DNA from: Hydrogenophaga sp. | GTDB taxonomy: Bacteria; Pseudomonadota; Gammaproteobacteria; Burkholderiales; Burkholderiaceae_C | Assembly: GCF_030656115.1 (NCBI RefSeq) | Contig: NZ_JAUSOO010000105.1 | Location: 1 to 64,000 of the forward strand | DNA length: 64,000 nt | Direction: 5' to 3' | In this document: positions 53,195 to 61,233 of the stretch, piece after piece | How positions within the stretch are numbered: the stretch's first letter is position 1 | How the letters are laid out: each line of letters starts with the position of its first letter | The notes under the pieces: generated by a model | Seen by the model: only the letters and a program-made list of their open reading frames with translations | What the model was told of the DNA's origin: nothing | Database searches by the model: none | Position numbers and translations under genes: made by a program

Positions 53195-53695
53195 TCACTT
53201 GCTCGTGGATGGGGTGGCTGCGGCCGGCATGCGCTGCATCATCATGTCCATCATGGTTTGCATCATGTCCATGCGCATTTCCATCATGGGTTGATGCTGC
53301 GCGGGGTCCGCTGGTGCGGCGCCCATAGCCCCCATGCCCGGCATACGGCCCATCGCCTGCATGCCTTTCATCATGTCCATGCCCTCGTGCATGGCCTTCG
53401 TGTGATCGGCCATCAGGGTTTGGCGCTCGGCCGCCGTTGGGGCAGCGGCCATCCTGGCGTGCAGCGTTTGCATGGTGGCCATGTGCTGCTGCATGTGTTG
53501 TTGCATCTGCGGCATCGACATACCCATGGACATGCCGGCCTGTGGCGTGACCGGCTGGGTGGAAGCCGTTGCGGGCGATGTGGCCGATGCGGCAGCCGGG
53601 TGGTGCTGGGTGTGTTCAGCGGCCTGCTGCGCCGAGGCGGAGAACGCAACGCCCGTGACCGCCACCGCCAGAAGGGTCTGGATCCACTTAGACAT
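53195..53695 (-). CDS. Exported Met/His-rich copper-cluster protein
   Basis: 166 residues with signal peptide (MSKWIQTLLAVAVTGVAFSASAQ). The mature part is Gln/Ala/Met-rich and has clusters such as MSMGMSMPQMQQHMQQHM, MHEGMDMMKGMQAMG and MEMRMDMMQTMMDMMMQRM. It probably binds Cu(I) in the periplasm as a sink or chaperone. It is first in the downstream part of the minus-strand island and has a copper-box-like motif 145 bases upstream. Confidence 0.85.
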   Translation of the reverse strand: MSKWIQTLLAVAVTGVAFSASAQQAAEHTQHHPAAASATSPATASTQPVTPQAGMSMGMSMPQMQQHMQQHMATMQTLHARMAAAPTAAERQTLMADHTKAMHEGMDMMKGMQAMGRMPGMGAMGAAPADPAQHQPMMEMRMDMMQTMMDMMMQRMPAAATPSTSK

Positions 53696-53838
53696 ATCAA
53701 TTTCCTTTCAAGAATTAACCCTGGCAAAGACACCAGAAAACGGCACGACGATCCGAGGGACCATTTGTGGTGCGTCAGCACCGTCGAGCCATGCGGTCAC
53801 TGTAGAAAAGGGATCGGGTCGGCGAGATGACGCCGAGA

Positions 53839-53852
53839 TGACAAAAATGTCA
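53839..53852. promoter_or_regulatory. Copper-responsive operator candidate, copy 1
   Basis: TGACAAAAATGTCA, palindromic arms TGACA/TGTCA around AAAA. It lies upstream of the minus-strand Met-rich gene; a TACAGT (minus, 53799-53804) 33 bases away could be its -10. Copy 2 is at 57922-57935. Similar in style to CusR/CopR boxes. Confidence 0.55.
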
Positions 53853-53855
53853 GAT

Positions 53856-54347
53856 TCAGCGCTGGGATTCCCGTGCCTGCCGGTTGATGCCATCGTGGTG
53901 GGCTTGCGTTTCAGCGGGCCACTGCGACTTGATCCAGGACAACACCGCCACGATGTCGGCGTCGCTGAGCATCGCGCCGTAGGTCGGCATGTTGGATTCG
54001 TAGTCCTGCAGGCCGGCGGCCTGCGCCACGCCTTCCTTGGTGATCCGGAACAGCAGTTCGTCCGGGTGGTGCCAGGTGTGCCCGGTCTCGTCGTGGGGCG
54101 GTGCGGGCAGGCGGCCGTCGGCGCCGCGCTCGCGCCAGTTGGCCTGTCCTTCCCGGTTGACGCCGTGACAGCTGGCGCACTGGGCCACATAGACTTTTCG
54201 CCCTTGCTCCAGCACCTGCGCATCGTCCGTGCGCAACAGGGCCGTGGGTGAAGCCGCAAGGCCCCGCCACAGCACCCACGCCGCCACCAACCCCGCGAGC
54301 GCGAGGCCAGTTGCGGCAAGGAGAATCCAACGAAATCTGGAGTTCAC
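53856..54347 (-). CDS. Membrane-anchored class I cytochrome c
   Basis: 163 residues: an uncleaved N-terminal TM (WILLAATGLALAGLVAAWVLW), haem site CASCHG at about residues 57-62, and the distal Met in the YESNMPTYGAMLSD region. It could accept electrons in the periplasm, for example from the copper oxidases. Its start overlaps the CusF-like stop by four bases. Cytochrome c in copper islands is seen in Burkholderiales but its function there is not established. Confidence 0.87.
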   Translation of the reverse strand: MNSRFRWILLAATGLALAGLVAAWVLWRGLAASPTALLRTDDAQVLEQGRKVYVAQCASCHGVNREGQANWRERGADGRLPAPPHDETGHTWHHPDELLFRITKEGVAQAAGLQDYESNMPTYGAMLSDADIVAVLSWIKSQWPAETQAHHDGINRQARESQR

Positions 54348-54712
54348 TTCGCAGGTTGGATGTCGGTCACCATCATCTGACCGTTCTCGTTGGTGGCCAT
54401 GAACTGGATCTTGGCGCCGACCGGCACCGCATCCAGCAAGGCCTTGTCTTTGACCACAAAAACCATGGTCATGCCGGGCATGTCCATGTGTTTGATCTCA
54501 CCGTGCTTGATGGTGATCTTGCCCGCGTCCTTGTCAATTTTTTTGACCTCCCCGTCGGTCATAGCGGGCATTCCCGCCATGCCCGCCATGCCCGCCATGC
54601 CCGCCATGCCCATTTTGCTGTGGTCCATGGGCATCTGGGCGGACGCAGGCATCACCGTCCAGGACGACAGGGCAATGGCAGCAGCTGCCAATGTGGCGTG
54701 AAATTTGTTCAT
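54344..54712 (-). CDS. CusF-like periplasmic Cu/Ag chaperone with MAGM repeats
   Basis: 122 residues: signal peptide (MNKFHATLAAAAIALSSWTVMPASA), a Met-rich linker (MDHSKMGMAGMAGMAGMAGM) and a CusF OB-fold (GEVKKIDKDAGKITIKHGE, then MDMPGMTMVFVVKD with the Trp/Met-type copper site). The linker comes from a 9-bp DNA repeat. It hands Cu(I) to the CusCBA pump or oxidase. Note that cusB also carries a CusF-like tail. Confidence 0.9.
   Translation of the reverse strand: MNKFHATLAAAAIALSSWTVMPASAQMPMDHSKMGMAGMAGMAGMAGMPAMTDGEVKKIDKDAGKITIKHGEIKHMDMPGMTMVFVVKDKALLDAVPVGAKIQFMATNENGQMMVTDIQPAK
54573..54608. repeat. Four tandem copies of a 9-bp unit
   Basis: CCCGCCATG repeated four times without mismatch, with an imperfect flanking copy. 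It codes, on the minus strand, for the MAGM repeats of the CusF-like protein. Prone to length variation by slippage. Confidence 0.85.
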
Positions 54713-54768
54713 GAAATGCTCCTTGTGTGGATCAAACCCCGCAAAGGCGGGATGAAATATGTGCGTTT

Positions 54769-55260
54769 CTATTTCGCCGCCACCTTGACTTGGCCCTTCA
54801 TGCCGGCGTCAAAGTGACCCACGTGCAGACAGGCGAAGTCAACGGCGCCAGCTTTGGTGAACTGCCAGATCACCTCACCCTGTTTGCCGGGGGCAAGTGA
54901 AATCTTGTTGGGTTCATCGTGTTCCATGTCAGGGAATTTCTTCATCACCTCGTAGTGCTCCAGCAGCTCTTGTGGCGTACCCAGGCTGAACTCGTGTTTG
55001 ACGCTGTCGGTGTTCTTGAGCACGAAGCGGATCGTTTCGCCTTGCTTGACACGGATGTCCGATGGTTTGAAGCGCATGCCGCTGGCCATGTCGACTTCAA
55101 TGGTGCGGGTGACTTTGGCTGCAACGCCGGGCGTCCCGATCGGGGACTCGTGGTGCCCTCCAGCGTGTTTGCCCGCCGCCGATGCAGCGGATGCAGCACC
55201 GAGGGCGACGGCAAGAACGATGGCTGAACGCTTGGAGAAAACGGTGCGTGAGAGTTTCAT
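54769..55260 (-). CDS. copI: CopI-like cupredoxin, periplasmic copper-binding protein
   Basis: 163 residues; signal peptide (KLSRTVFSKRSAIVLAVALG then AASAASAAG). The cupredoxin fold has MRFKPSDIRVKQGETIRFVL and EFSLGTPQELLEHYEVMKKF, and the type 1 copper ligands in CLHVGHFDAGM. This combination is typical of CopI proteins, needed for copper resistance in some proteobacteria. The open frame upstream of ATG 55260 is not included because it lacks plausible sequence. Confidence 0.9.
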   Translation of the reverse strand: MKLSRTVFSKRSAIVLAVALGAASAASAAGKHAGGHHESPIGTPGVAAKVTRTIEVDMASGMRFKPSDIRVKQGETIRFVLKNTDSVKHEFSLGTPQELLEHYEVMKKFPDMEHDEPNKISLAPGKQGEVIWQFTKAGAVDFACLHVGHFDAGMKGQVKVAAK

Positions 55261-55327
55261 ATGAGCCTTTGACGGGGGTGGGTTGAGAAAACAGGGGGTC
55301 GGGAAATCAACTGTCTGCGTGCGGGCC

Positions 55328-56713
55328 TCAATGCGCCATGCCTTTGCCAGTCGGCTTGACGGCTTTCGCCACCGCAGGAGTGGCGTCGGCACTCGCCTTG
55401 GGCCTGACCGCTGGCAAGGGAGCGCCTGTCCATTCCTGGGCGACCGTGCCTTCGGGAAATTTATACGGCCCAGGATCTTTATAGTCACCCGGCTTCTGAT
55501 CCTTGCGCACTTTGAACACCGTGAACATGCCGCCCATCTCCAGAGGGCCGAACTGCCCCGTGCCGGTCATCATGGGCGCGGTGTTGTCCGGAATGGGCAT
55601 CTGCATCTCGCCCATGTCGGCCATGCCGCGCTCGCCCATCATCATGTAGTCGGGCGCCACCTTCTGGATCTTGTTGACCAGGCCTCGGTGGTCCACACCG
55701 ATCATGGTGGGCACGGCGTGGCCCATGGCGTTCATGGTGTGGTGGCTCTTGTGGCAGTGCATGGCCCAGTCGCCTTCTTCGTCGGCAATCAGCTCGATCT
55801 GCCGCATCTGACCCACGGCTACATCGGTGGTCACCTCGTACCAGCGCGTGCTCGGTGGCGTGGGGCCGCCGTCGGTGCCGGTCACCAAAAACTCGTGTCC
55901 GTGCAGGTGAATCGGGTGGTTGGTCATGGTGAGATTGCCCACACGAATCCTGACGCGGTCGTTCAGACGCACGTTCAGTGTGTCAATAGCGGGGAACACC
56001 CTGCTATTCCAGCACCATATGTTGAAGTCCAGCATCGTATTGATTTTGGGTGTTTTACTGCCAGGCTCCACATCGAACGCATTGAGCAGGAAGCAGAAGT
56101 CGCGGTCAACCTCGCTGATGTGCGGGTGCTTGGCTTTGGGGTGGGTGATCCACATACCCATCATTCCCATGGCCATCTGGACCATTTCGTCTGCATGGGG
56201 GTGGTACATGAAGGTACCCGGGCGGCGTGCTTCGAACTCGTACACGAAGGTCTTGCCCACAGGGATGGCAGGCTGGTTGAGGCCACCCACACCGTCCATG
56301 CCGCTGGGCAGGCGCTGGCCGTGCCAGTGAATGGTGGTGTGCTCGGGCAGCTTGTTGGTGACGAAGATGCGCACGCGGTCGCCCTCGACCACTTCGATGG
56401 TCGGGCCCGGGCTCTGGCCGTTGTAGCCCCACATGTTGACCTTGAAGCCTGGCGAGACTTCGCGCACTACCGGCTCGGCCACCAGGTGGAATTCCTTGAC
56501 GCCGTTGTTCATCTTCCACGGCAGGGTCCAGCCGTTGAGCGTGACCACCGGGTTGTAGGGCCGGCCGGAGGTGGGCACCAGGGGTGGTGCCGTGTCCACC
56601 GAGGTTTGGTACACCGGCTCGGGAAGGGCGGCCATGGCTGACCGGGCGACGGCTAGGCCAGCCACCGAGGCAGCAGCACCCGCAAAAAATTGTCGACGTG
56701 AAGATGTGTTCAT
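55328..56713 (-). CDS. Multicopper oxidase, second copy
   Basis: 461 residues; signal with Tat-like SRRQFFAGAAASVAG. Copper ligands HWHGQRLP, HPHADEMVQMAMGMMG, HPIHLHGHEF and HCHKSHHTMNAMGH. It is shorter than the first oxidase and resembles CopA/PcoA-like copper oxidases. The C-terminal third has Met-rich segments (MMMGERGMADMGEMQMPIP). It probably acts on Cu(I) in the periplasm, next to a TolC-family protein. Confidence 0.9.
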   Translation of the reverse strand: MNTSSRRQFFAGAAASVAGLAVARSAMAALPEPVYQTSVDTAPPLVPTSGRPYNPVVTLNGWTLPWKMNNGVKEFHLVAEPVVREVSPGFKVNMWGYNGQSPGPTIEVVEGDRVRIFVTNKLPEHTTIHWHGQRLPSGMDGVGGLNQPAIPVGKTFVYEFEARRPGTFMYHPHADEMVQMAMGMMGMWITHPKAKHPHISEVDRDFCFLLNAFDVEPGSKTPKINTMLDFNIWCWNSRVFPAIDTLNVRLNDRVRIRVGNLTMTNHPIHLHGHEFLVTGTDGGPTPPSTRWYEVTTDVAVGQMRQIELIADEEGDWAMHCHKSHHTMNAMGHAVPTMIGVDHRGLVNKIQKVAPDYMMMGERGMADMGEMQMPIPDNTAPMMTGTGQFGPLEMGGMFTVFKVRKDQKPGDYKDPGPYKFPEGTVAQEWTGAPLPAVRPKASADATPAVAKAVKPTGKGMAH

Positions 56714-56737
56714 TTCAGTGTGTTCCTGTCATACCGG

Positions 56738-57844
56738 TCAATGCGCTGCAGCCTTGGGTGCTTCTGCACCACCACCCAACGAGATGAAGCTATCGGGGGC
56801 GCCGCCCTGCATGACCCACTGCAGATCGGTTTCGGCGATCCAGAAGTCGCGCTGTGTGCCGATGGCGTCCGCCGTGGCCTGTGCCTGGTTGCGGGTTTCG
56901 TCCAGCAGGTCCCACACGCTTTTGAGCATGCCGTTGTAATGCAGCACGGTTTCTTCGGTGATGTACTCGCGCTCCTTGAGCACCACGTTGCGGCTGTCCA
57001 GCGCCAGGGCGTGGGCGGCCTGGTAGGCCTCAATGGCAGACCGGGCGAGTGCCTTGTTGCGCAGCTGCTCTGCATTGGGCAGTTGCCCTTGGATGGCCGC
57101 AGTACTTTTTTGCAGATCGGCTTCAGACATGGCCGTTGCCGGCACATCGGGCAGTCGATCGGGCAAGACCAGCGAGGTTTCGAGGCCTGCCAGTCCGAGC
57201 AGCTTGATCAGACCGGACTGCGATTGGGCAGCGGCTAGCTTGGCCCGGCGAAGACCCATGCGCGATGAAGCCTCTGCCAATTGCACAGGTGATTGTTGCA
57301 GCCGGCTCCAGTTACCCACGGTGACCATCCGCTTGCCCAGCTCGTTGGCCGCCTGGGCAGCCTCCAGACTGGCTTGCTGGTGGAGCACGATCTGGCGCGC
57401 CGTGACGGCTTCCACCCAGGCCTTGCGTGCCTGAACGGCGACTTCCAGCAACTCGCCCGCACCCTCCACCCGGCGCTGCAGGCTCGGGTCGAGTTCCATC
57501 CAGCGCCCTGTAGCGATCATCTGCACGTTTTGTGGCCCAAAGCGCGCCTGGACCCGGGCCAGTTCCCGGTGGACCAGCCAGGCTCGGCGAACGGCGTCTT
57601 CCATGGTGGGCACCGCTGTTCCCTGCGGCAGAGCATCGTTGGCCTGATCCGAGCTTGGGTTGGCCTGCTCCCACCTGAGGATGTCAGCATGGCCACGTTT
57701 GTACGCGCCAACGGCCTCATTGGCCCGGCGCCAGTCGGCCTCCTGTGTGGGAGGCGCTGTTTGCGCCAAAAGGGCCAGAGGAACCACGAGCACCCCGACG
57801 GCCAGCAAGGCGCCAGAGGCTCGGACGAAATGGGGTCGTTTCAC
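56738..57844 (-). CDS. TolC-family outer-membrane efflux protein, short form
   Basis: 368 residues, shorter than the usual 420-470 of TolC family members. Signal peptide (MKRPHFVRASGALLAVGVLV). Helical coiled-coil stretches (RRVEGAGELLEVAVQARKAWVEAV, TQRDFWIAETDLQWVM) are present. No adaptor or pump lies beside it; it may pair with the Cus system. First gene of the minus-strand copper island. Confidence 0.75.
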   Translation of the reverse strand: MKRPHFVRASGALLAVGVLVVPLALLAQTAPPTQEADWRRANEAVGAYKRGHADILRWEQANPSSDQANDALPQGTAVPTMEDAVRRAWLVHRELARVQARFGPQNVQMIATGRWMELDPSLQRRVEGAGELLEVAVQARKAWVEAVTARQIVLHQQASLEAAQAANELGKRMVTVGNWSRLQQSPVQLAEASSRMGLRRAKLAAAQSQSGLIKLLGLAGLETSLVLPDRLPDVPATAMSEADLQKSTAAIQGQLPNAEQLRNKALARSAIEAYQAAHALALDSRNVVLKEREYITEETVLHYNGMLKSVWDLLDETRNQAQATADAIGTQRDFWIAETDLQWVMQGGAPDSFISLGGGAEAPKAAAH

Positions 57845-57988
57845 GGCAATTGCTCCTTTTGATGTGAATCAAGTGGGGCGGATTCTGCCGTTGCAGGTCC
57901 GTCGGTTTCCTGTCGGGCGGATTACAAAAATGTCATCTTTGTCCGATCGGTTGTCTGCGCATGCACACTAGAGTTCAGGAGAGATGCT
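57845..57988. promoter_or_regulatory. Divergent promoter region of the copper regulon
   Basis: 144 bases between the TolC-family gene and the response regulator gene. Contains the copper-box copy 2 (57922-57935), a weak -10 (TAGAGT, 57969-57974) for the regulator and a strong AGGAGA before its GTG. Confidence 0.6.
57922..57935. promoter_or_regulatory. Copper-responsive operator candidate, copy 2
   Basis: TTACAAAAATGTCA, 13 of 14 bases identical to copy 1. Midway between the divergent tolC-like gene and the cusR-like gene, so it could control both directions. Confidence 0.6.
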
Positions 57989-58675
57989 GTGAAAATTCTG
58001 ATTGTTGAAGACGAACCCAAAGCCGGGGACTATCTGCGCCAGGGCCTGCGCGAGGCGGGCTATGTGGTGGATCTGGTGGACAACGGCGTGGACGGCCTGC
58101 ACCAGGGCTTGGAGGGCGACCACGACCTTCTGATTCTCGATGTGATGTTGCCGGGCCTGAACGGTTGGGAAGTCCTCAAGCGTTTGCGCAGCCAGGGACG
58201 GGAGATGCCGGTGCTTTTTCTCACCGCTCGCGATCTGGTGGAAGACCGTGTCAAGGGCCTGGAACTGGGGGCCGACGACTACCTGGTCAAGCCGTTTTCG
58301 TTTGCCGAGCTGCTGGCCCGGGTGCGCACCATCCTGCGCCGAGGTCGTTCGGGTCTGGAAGCCACCACGCTGAAGGTGGCGGACCTGGAGCTGGACCTGC
58401 TGCGGCGGCGCGTGACCCGATCGGGCAAACGCATCGACCTGACCGCCAAGGAGTTCGGCCTGCTGGAGCTGCTGATGCGCCGCCATGGCGAGGTCCTGCC
58501 ACGCTCCCTGATCGCCTCCCAAGTGTGGGACGTGAACTTCGACAGCGACACCAATGTGATCGAGGTGGCCATGCGCCGCCTGAGGGGCAAAGTGGACGAT
58601 CCCTTTGAACCCCGTCTGATCCAGACTGTGCGCGGCATGGGCTATGTGCTGGAAGAGCCGGAGGAATTGCTCTGA
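57989..58675 (+). CDS. cusR: CusR/CopR-like response regulator
   Basis: 228-residue OmpR-family regulator. The receiver has [32 protein letters not shown] (phospho Asp), VLFLTARD and [10 protein letters not shown]. The DNA-binding domain ends with [16 protein letters not shown] and [15 protein letters not shown]. The GTG start has AGGAGA six bases upstream. It is followed by its kinase with a one-base overlap. Its neighbours make copper or silver the obvious signal. Confidence 0.9.
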   Translation: MKILIVEDEPKAGDYLRQGLREAGYVVDLVDNGVDGLHQGLEGDHDLLILDVMLPGLNGWEVLKRLRSQGREMPVLFLTARDLVEDRVKGLELGADDYLVKPFSFAELLARVRTILRRGRSGLEATTLKVADLELDLLRRRVTRSGKRIDLTAKEFGLLELLMRRHGEVLPRSLIASQVWDVNFDSDTNVIEVAMRRLRGKVDDPFEPRLIQTVRGMGYVLEEPEELL

Positions 58676-60066
58676 TGCTCGGGCGACTGTCTCTGACCGC
58701 GCGCCTGACCGCTTTTTACGCACTGGTGTCGGCCACTGTCCTGGTGGGTCTGGCGATCCTGGTGGCGTTTGCGACCAGCCGACACTTTGTCGACCTGGAC
58801 CAGGGCTACCTGCAGGACAAGATCGGGTTGGTTCAAAAGATCGTCGGGGAATCCCCGTCGCCGGACCTGCTGTCCAGCCGGCTTGACGAGCTGCTGGACA
58901 GTCACCACGGACTCTTCATCGACCTGCGCCAGGGTGATCGTGTGGTGTATGGGACCCAGGGCATGGTGTTTCCCTCAGGCCTGGCGCCCATTGGCGCCAC
59001 CCCCACCGATTGGACCCAGGACGATCAAACTCTGCGCGGCCTGAGGGCGCGCATCGATCCGCCCGCGACGCCGTCGAACGAGCCGGGCGCGGGCGGCGCG
59101 CCGATGCAGTTGCTGATCGCCCTGGATACCGGGCACCACCTGCATTTCATGCGAGCCCTGAGCCAGACACTGGCGCTCTATTCGCTGGGGGCCATCCTGG
59201 TCAGCGGCTTGTTGGGCTGGTGGGCGGCGCGCCGCGGCTTGGCGCCTCTGCTCATCATGAAAGAACGCGCCATGACGGTCACCGCGCAAAAGCTGGACCA
59301 GCGCATGCCCGTCGAAGCCGTGCCGGTGGAGTTTGCCGACCTCGCCGAAAGCCTCAACACCATGCTCGGGCGTCTGCAGGCGGACTTTGCGCGCCTGCAG
59401 GAGTTCTCCAGCGACCTGGCCCACGAGCTGAGAACCCCCATCAACAACTTGCTGACCCAGACCCAGGTGTCACTGGCTCAAAAGCGGGATTCCGAAGCCT
59501 ACCGTGACATCCTTGCCTCCAACGCAGAAGAGTTCCAGCGCCTGGCGCGCATGGTGTCCGACATGCTGTTCCTCGCCAAGACGGAACACGGGCTCGAACT
59601 CCCCAACGCGGAGGCGATCTCGCTGGATCAGGAAGCGCTGGATCTGTTCGACTTCTACGATGCCGTGGCCGATGAAAAGCGCATCCGCTTGAAGATCATG
59701 GGAGAAGCTCAGGTCATGGGGGACCGTTTGATGGTCCGGCGTGCCATCGGCAACCTGCTGTCGAATGCACTCAGGCACTCGCCTGCCGAAGCCGAAGTCA
59801 TGGTTGCCCTCGAAGAGCGGCCAGGCGAAGCCACCCTGTGCATCACCAACAGCGGGATGACCATCGCGCCCGAAGTCTTGCCACGGTTGTTCGATCGCTT
59901 CTTCCGCGTAGACAAATCGCGCAGCCACCCGGAATCCGATGGCACAGGTCTTGGCCTGTCGATCACCCAAGCCATCATGCGTGCTCACGGCGGTTCCGTT
60001 TCAGTCACCTCCGTCCAAGGGAAGACCACCTTCTGCCTCACGTTTCGCAGCTCACTCGCAGTGTGA
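58675..60066 (+). CDS. cusS: CusS-like heavy-metal sensor histidine kinase
   Basis: 463 residues: TM1 (about 8-32), a periplasmic sensor segment of about 130 residues, TM2 (about 165-185), HAMP, HisKA (FSSDLAHELRTPINNLLTQ with the phospho-acceptor His), N box NLLSNALRHSP and G2 DGTGLGLSITQAIMRAHGG. The architecture fits the CusS/CopS heavy-metal-sensor family. It is translated together with cusR. Confidence 0.9.
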   Translation: MLGRLSLTARLTAFYALVSATVLVGLAILVAFATSRHFVDLDQGYLQDKIGLVQKIVGESPSPDLLSSRLDELLDSHHGLFIDLRQGDRVVYGTQGMVFPSGLAPIGATPTDWTQDDQTLRGLRARIDPPATPSNEPGAGGAPMQLLIALDTGHHLHFMRALSQTLALYSLGAILVSGLLGWWAARRGLAPLLIMKERAMTVTAQKLDQRMPVEAVPVEFADLAESLNTMLGRLQADFARLQEFSSDLAHELRTPINNLLTQTQVSLAQKRDSEAYRDILASNAEEFQRLARMVSDMLFLAKTEHGLELPNAEAISLDQEALDLFDFYDAVADEKRIRLKIMGEAQVMGDRLMVRRAIGNLLSNALRHSPAEAEVMVALEERPGEATLCITNSGMTIAPEVLPRLFDRFFRVDKSRSHPESDGTGLGLSITQAIMRAHGGSVSVTSVQGKTTFCLTFRSSLAV

Positions 60067-60429
60067 GCCTTGAATTCAATGGCGCTCAAACTTGAGAGCA
60101 GAGCATGTCTGAGACATGCTGTTACATGGCAGTTCTGGCGGAATCTACGTTCTGCAAAATTTCCGCAATCCGCCCAAAGACCGCATCGGGTCGGCAGTGC
60201 TTGTTGGACAGATCGTTCAGCGGACGCTTGTCCGGCCTCGGCCCCATGGCCGGAGGCAACGTCAGCATTGCCCCCAACAACAGTCATCAAGCCAGCGACA
60301 TCGCAGGTGCCTGGATGACAGCTCTGTGTACATGACCGTGAGTTGCGGGCGAAACCACCAATCACCGCACCCGCCGCATACCCGTCACAAACCCTTATCA
60401 AATCAACAAACCACCCCAGCCTCGCCCAC
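60067..60429. other. Gene-free stretch between cusS and exoA
   Basis: Contains one strong hairpin at 60102-60120 (AGCATGTC/GACATGCT) just after cusS, which may act as a terminator. The remaining 300 bases show no convincing gene; short frames have no recognisable content. It could be a remnant left at the island edge. Confidence 0.5.
60102..60120 (+). terminator. Hairpin after cusS
   Basis: AGCATGTC (60102-60109), loop TGA, GACATGCT (60113-60120). Eight-base perfect stem 36 bases after the kinase stop; no U-tract follows, so confidence is moderate. Confidence 0.45.
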
Positions 60430-61233
60430 TCAAAGCCGGAAGTCGTACTCAATGGTGACAGGCGCGTGGTCCGAGAATTTCTCGCCCTTGTAAATCGCTT
60501 CGGTGCGCGCGTGGGCCGCCAGAGCGGGGGTGGCCAGGTGGTAGTCCAGCCGCCAGCCCACGTTGTTGGCGTAGGCCTGGCCGCGGTTGCTCCACCAGGT
60601 GTAGCAAGCGTCGGTGGTGTCGGGCTGCAAGCGGCGGTACACATCCACCAGGCCACCGTCGGTGAGCAGCTGCGTCATCCAGGCGCGCTCTTCGGGCAAA
60701 AAGCCGCTGTTTTTCTGGTTGCTGCGCCAGTTCTTCAGGTCGGCCTGCTGGTGGGCGATGTTGATGTCGCCACACAAGATGAACTCGCGCTCGCCCTTGA
60801 GGGCCATCAGGTGCGGGTGCATGAGGGCCAGGAAGCGGTATTTGGCGTCTTGCCGTTCGGGGCCCGACGAGCCGCTGGGAAAGTAGGCGCTGATCAGCGA
60901 GAGCTTGCGCGCGGGCGTGTCAAAACGCAGTTCGGCGTAGCGGCCTTCGGCGTCGAATTCGCCTCCGTCAAAACCCAGCACCACATCGCTCGGTTCGTGC
61001 CGGGTGTACACGCCCACGCCGGAGTAGCCTTTTTTCTCGGCGCAATGAAAGTGGCCCTGTAAACCCGCCATCGCCTCAAACCGGCCGCTCAGGTCCGAGG
61101 GCTGTGCTTTGATTTCCTGCACACAAATACAATCGGGCTGGTGCTTGGCGAGCCACGCTTCCAGCCCTTTGGTGCTGGCAGAGCGGATGCCGTTGAGGTT
61201 GAGGCTGGTCAGTTTGAACAAGGATTTCCCCAT
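60430..61233 (-). CDS. xthA: Exodeoxyribonuclease III / AP endonuclease
   Basis: About 267 residues, base-excision repair enzyme that cuts 5' to abasic sites. Catalytic motifs: LNLNGIRSA, CVQEIKAQ (metal Glu), GDINIAHQQADL (Asp/Asn), WRLDYHLA and the His-Asp pair SDHAPVTIEYD. Start at ATG 61233 (MGKSLFKL), or the TTG at 61221 which has GGGGAAA in front. Divergent from pyrE with overlapping starts. Confidence 0.92.
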   Translation of the reverse strand: MGKSLFKLTSLNLNGIRSASTKGLEAWLAKHQPDCICVQEIKAQPSDLSGRFEAMAGLQGHFHCAEKKGYSGVGVYTRHEPSDVVLGFDGGEFDAEGRYAELRFDTPARKLSLISAYFPSGSSGPERQDAKYRFLALMHPHLMALKGEREFILCGDINIAHQQADLKNWRSNQKNSGFLPEERAWMTQLLTDGGLVDVYRRLQPDTTDACYTWWSNRGQAYANNVGWRLDYHLATPALAAHARTEAIYKGEKFSDHAPVTIEYDFRL

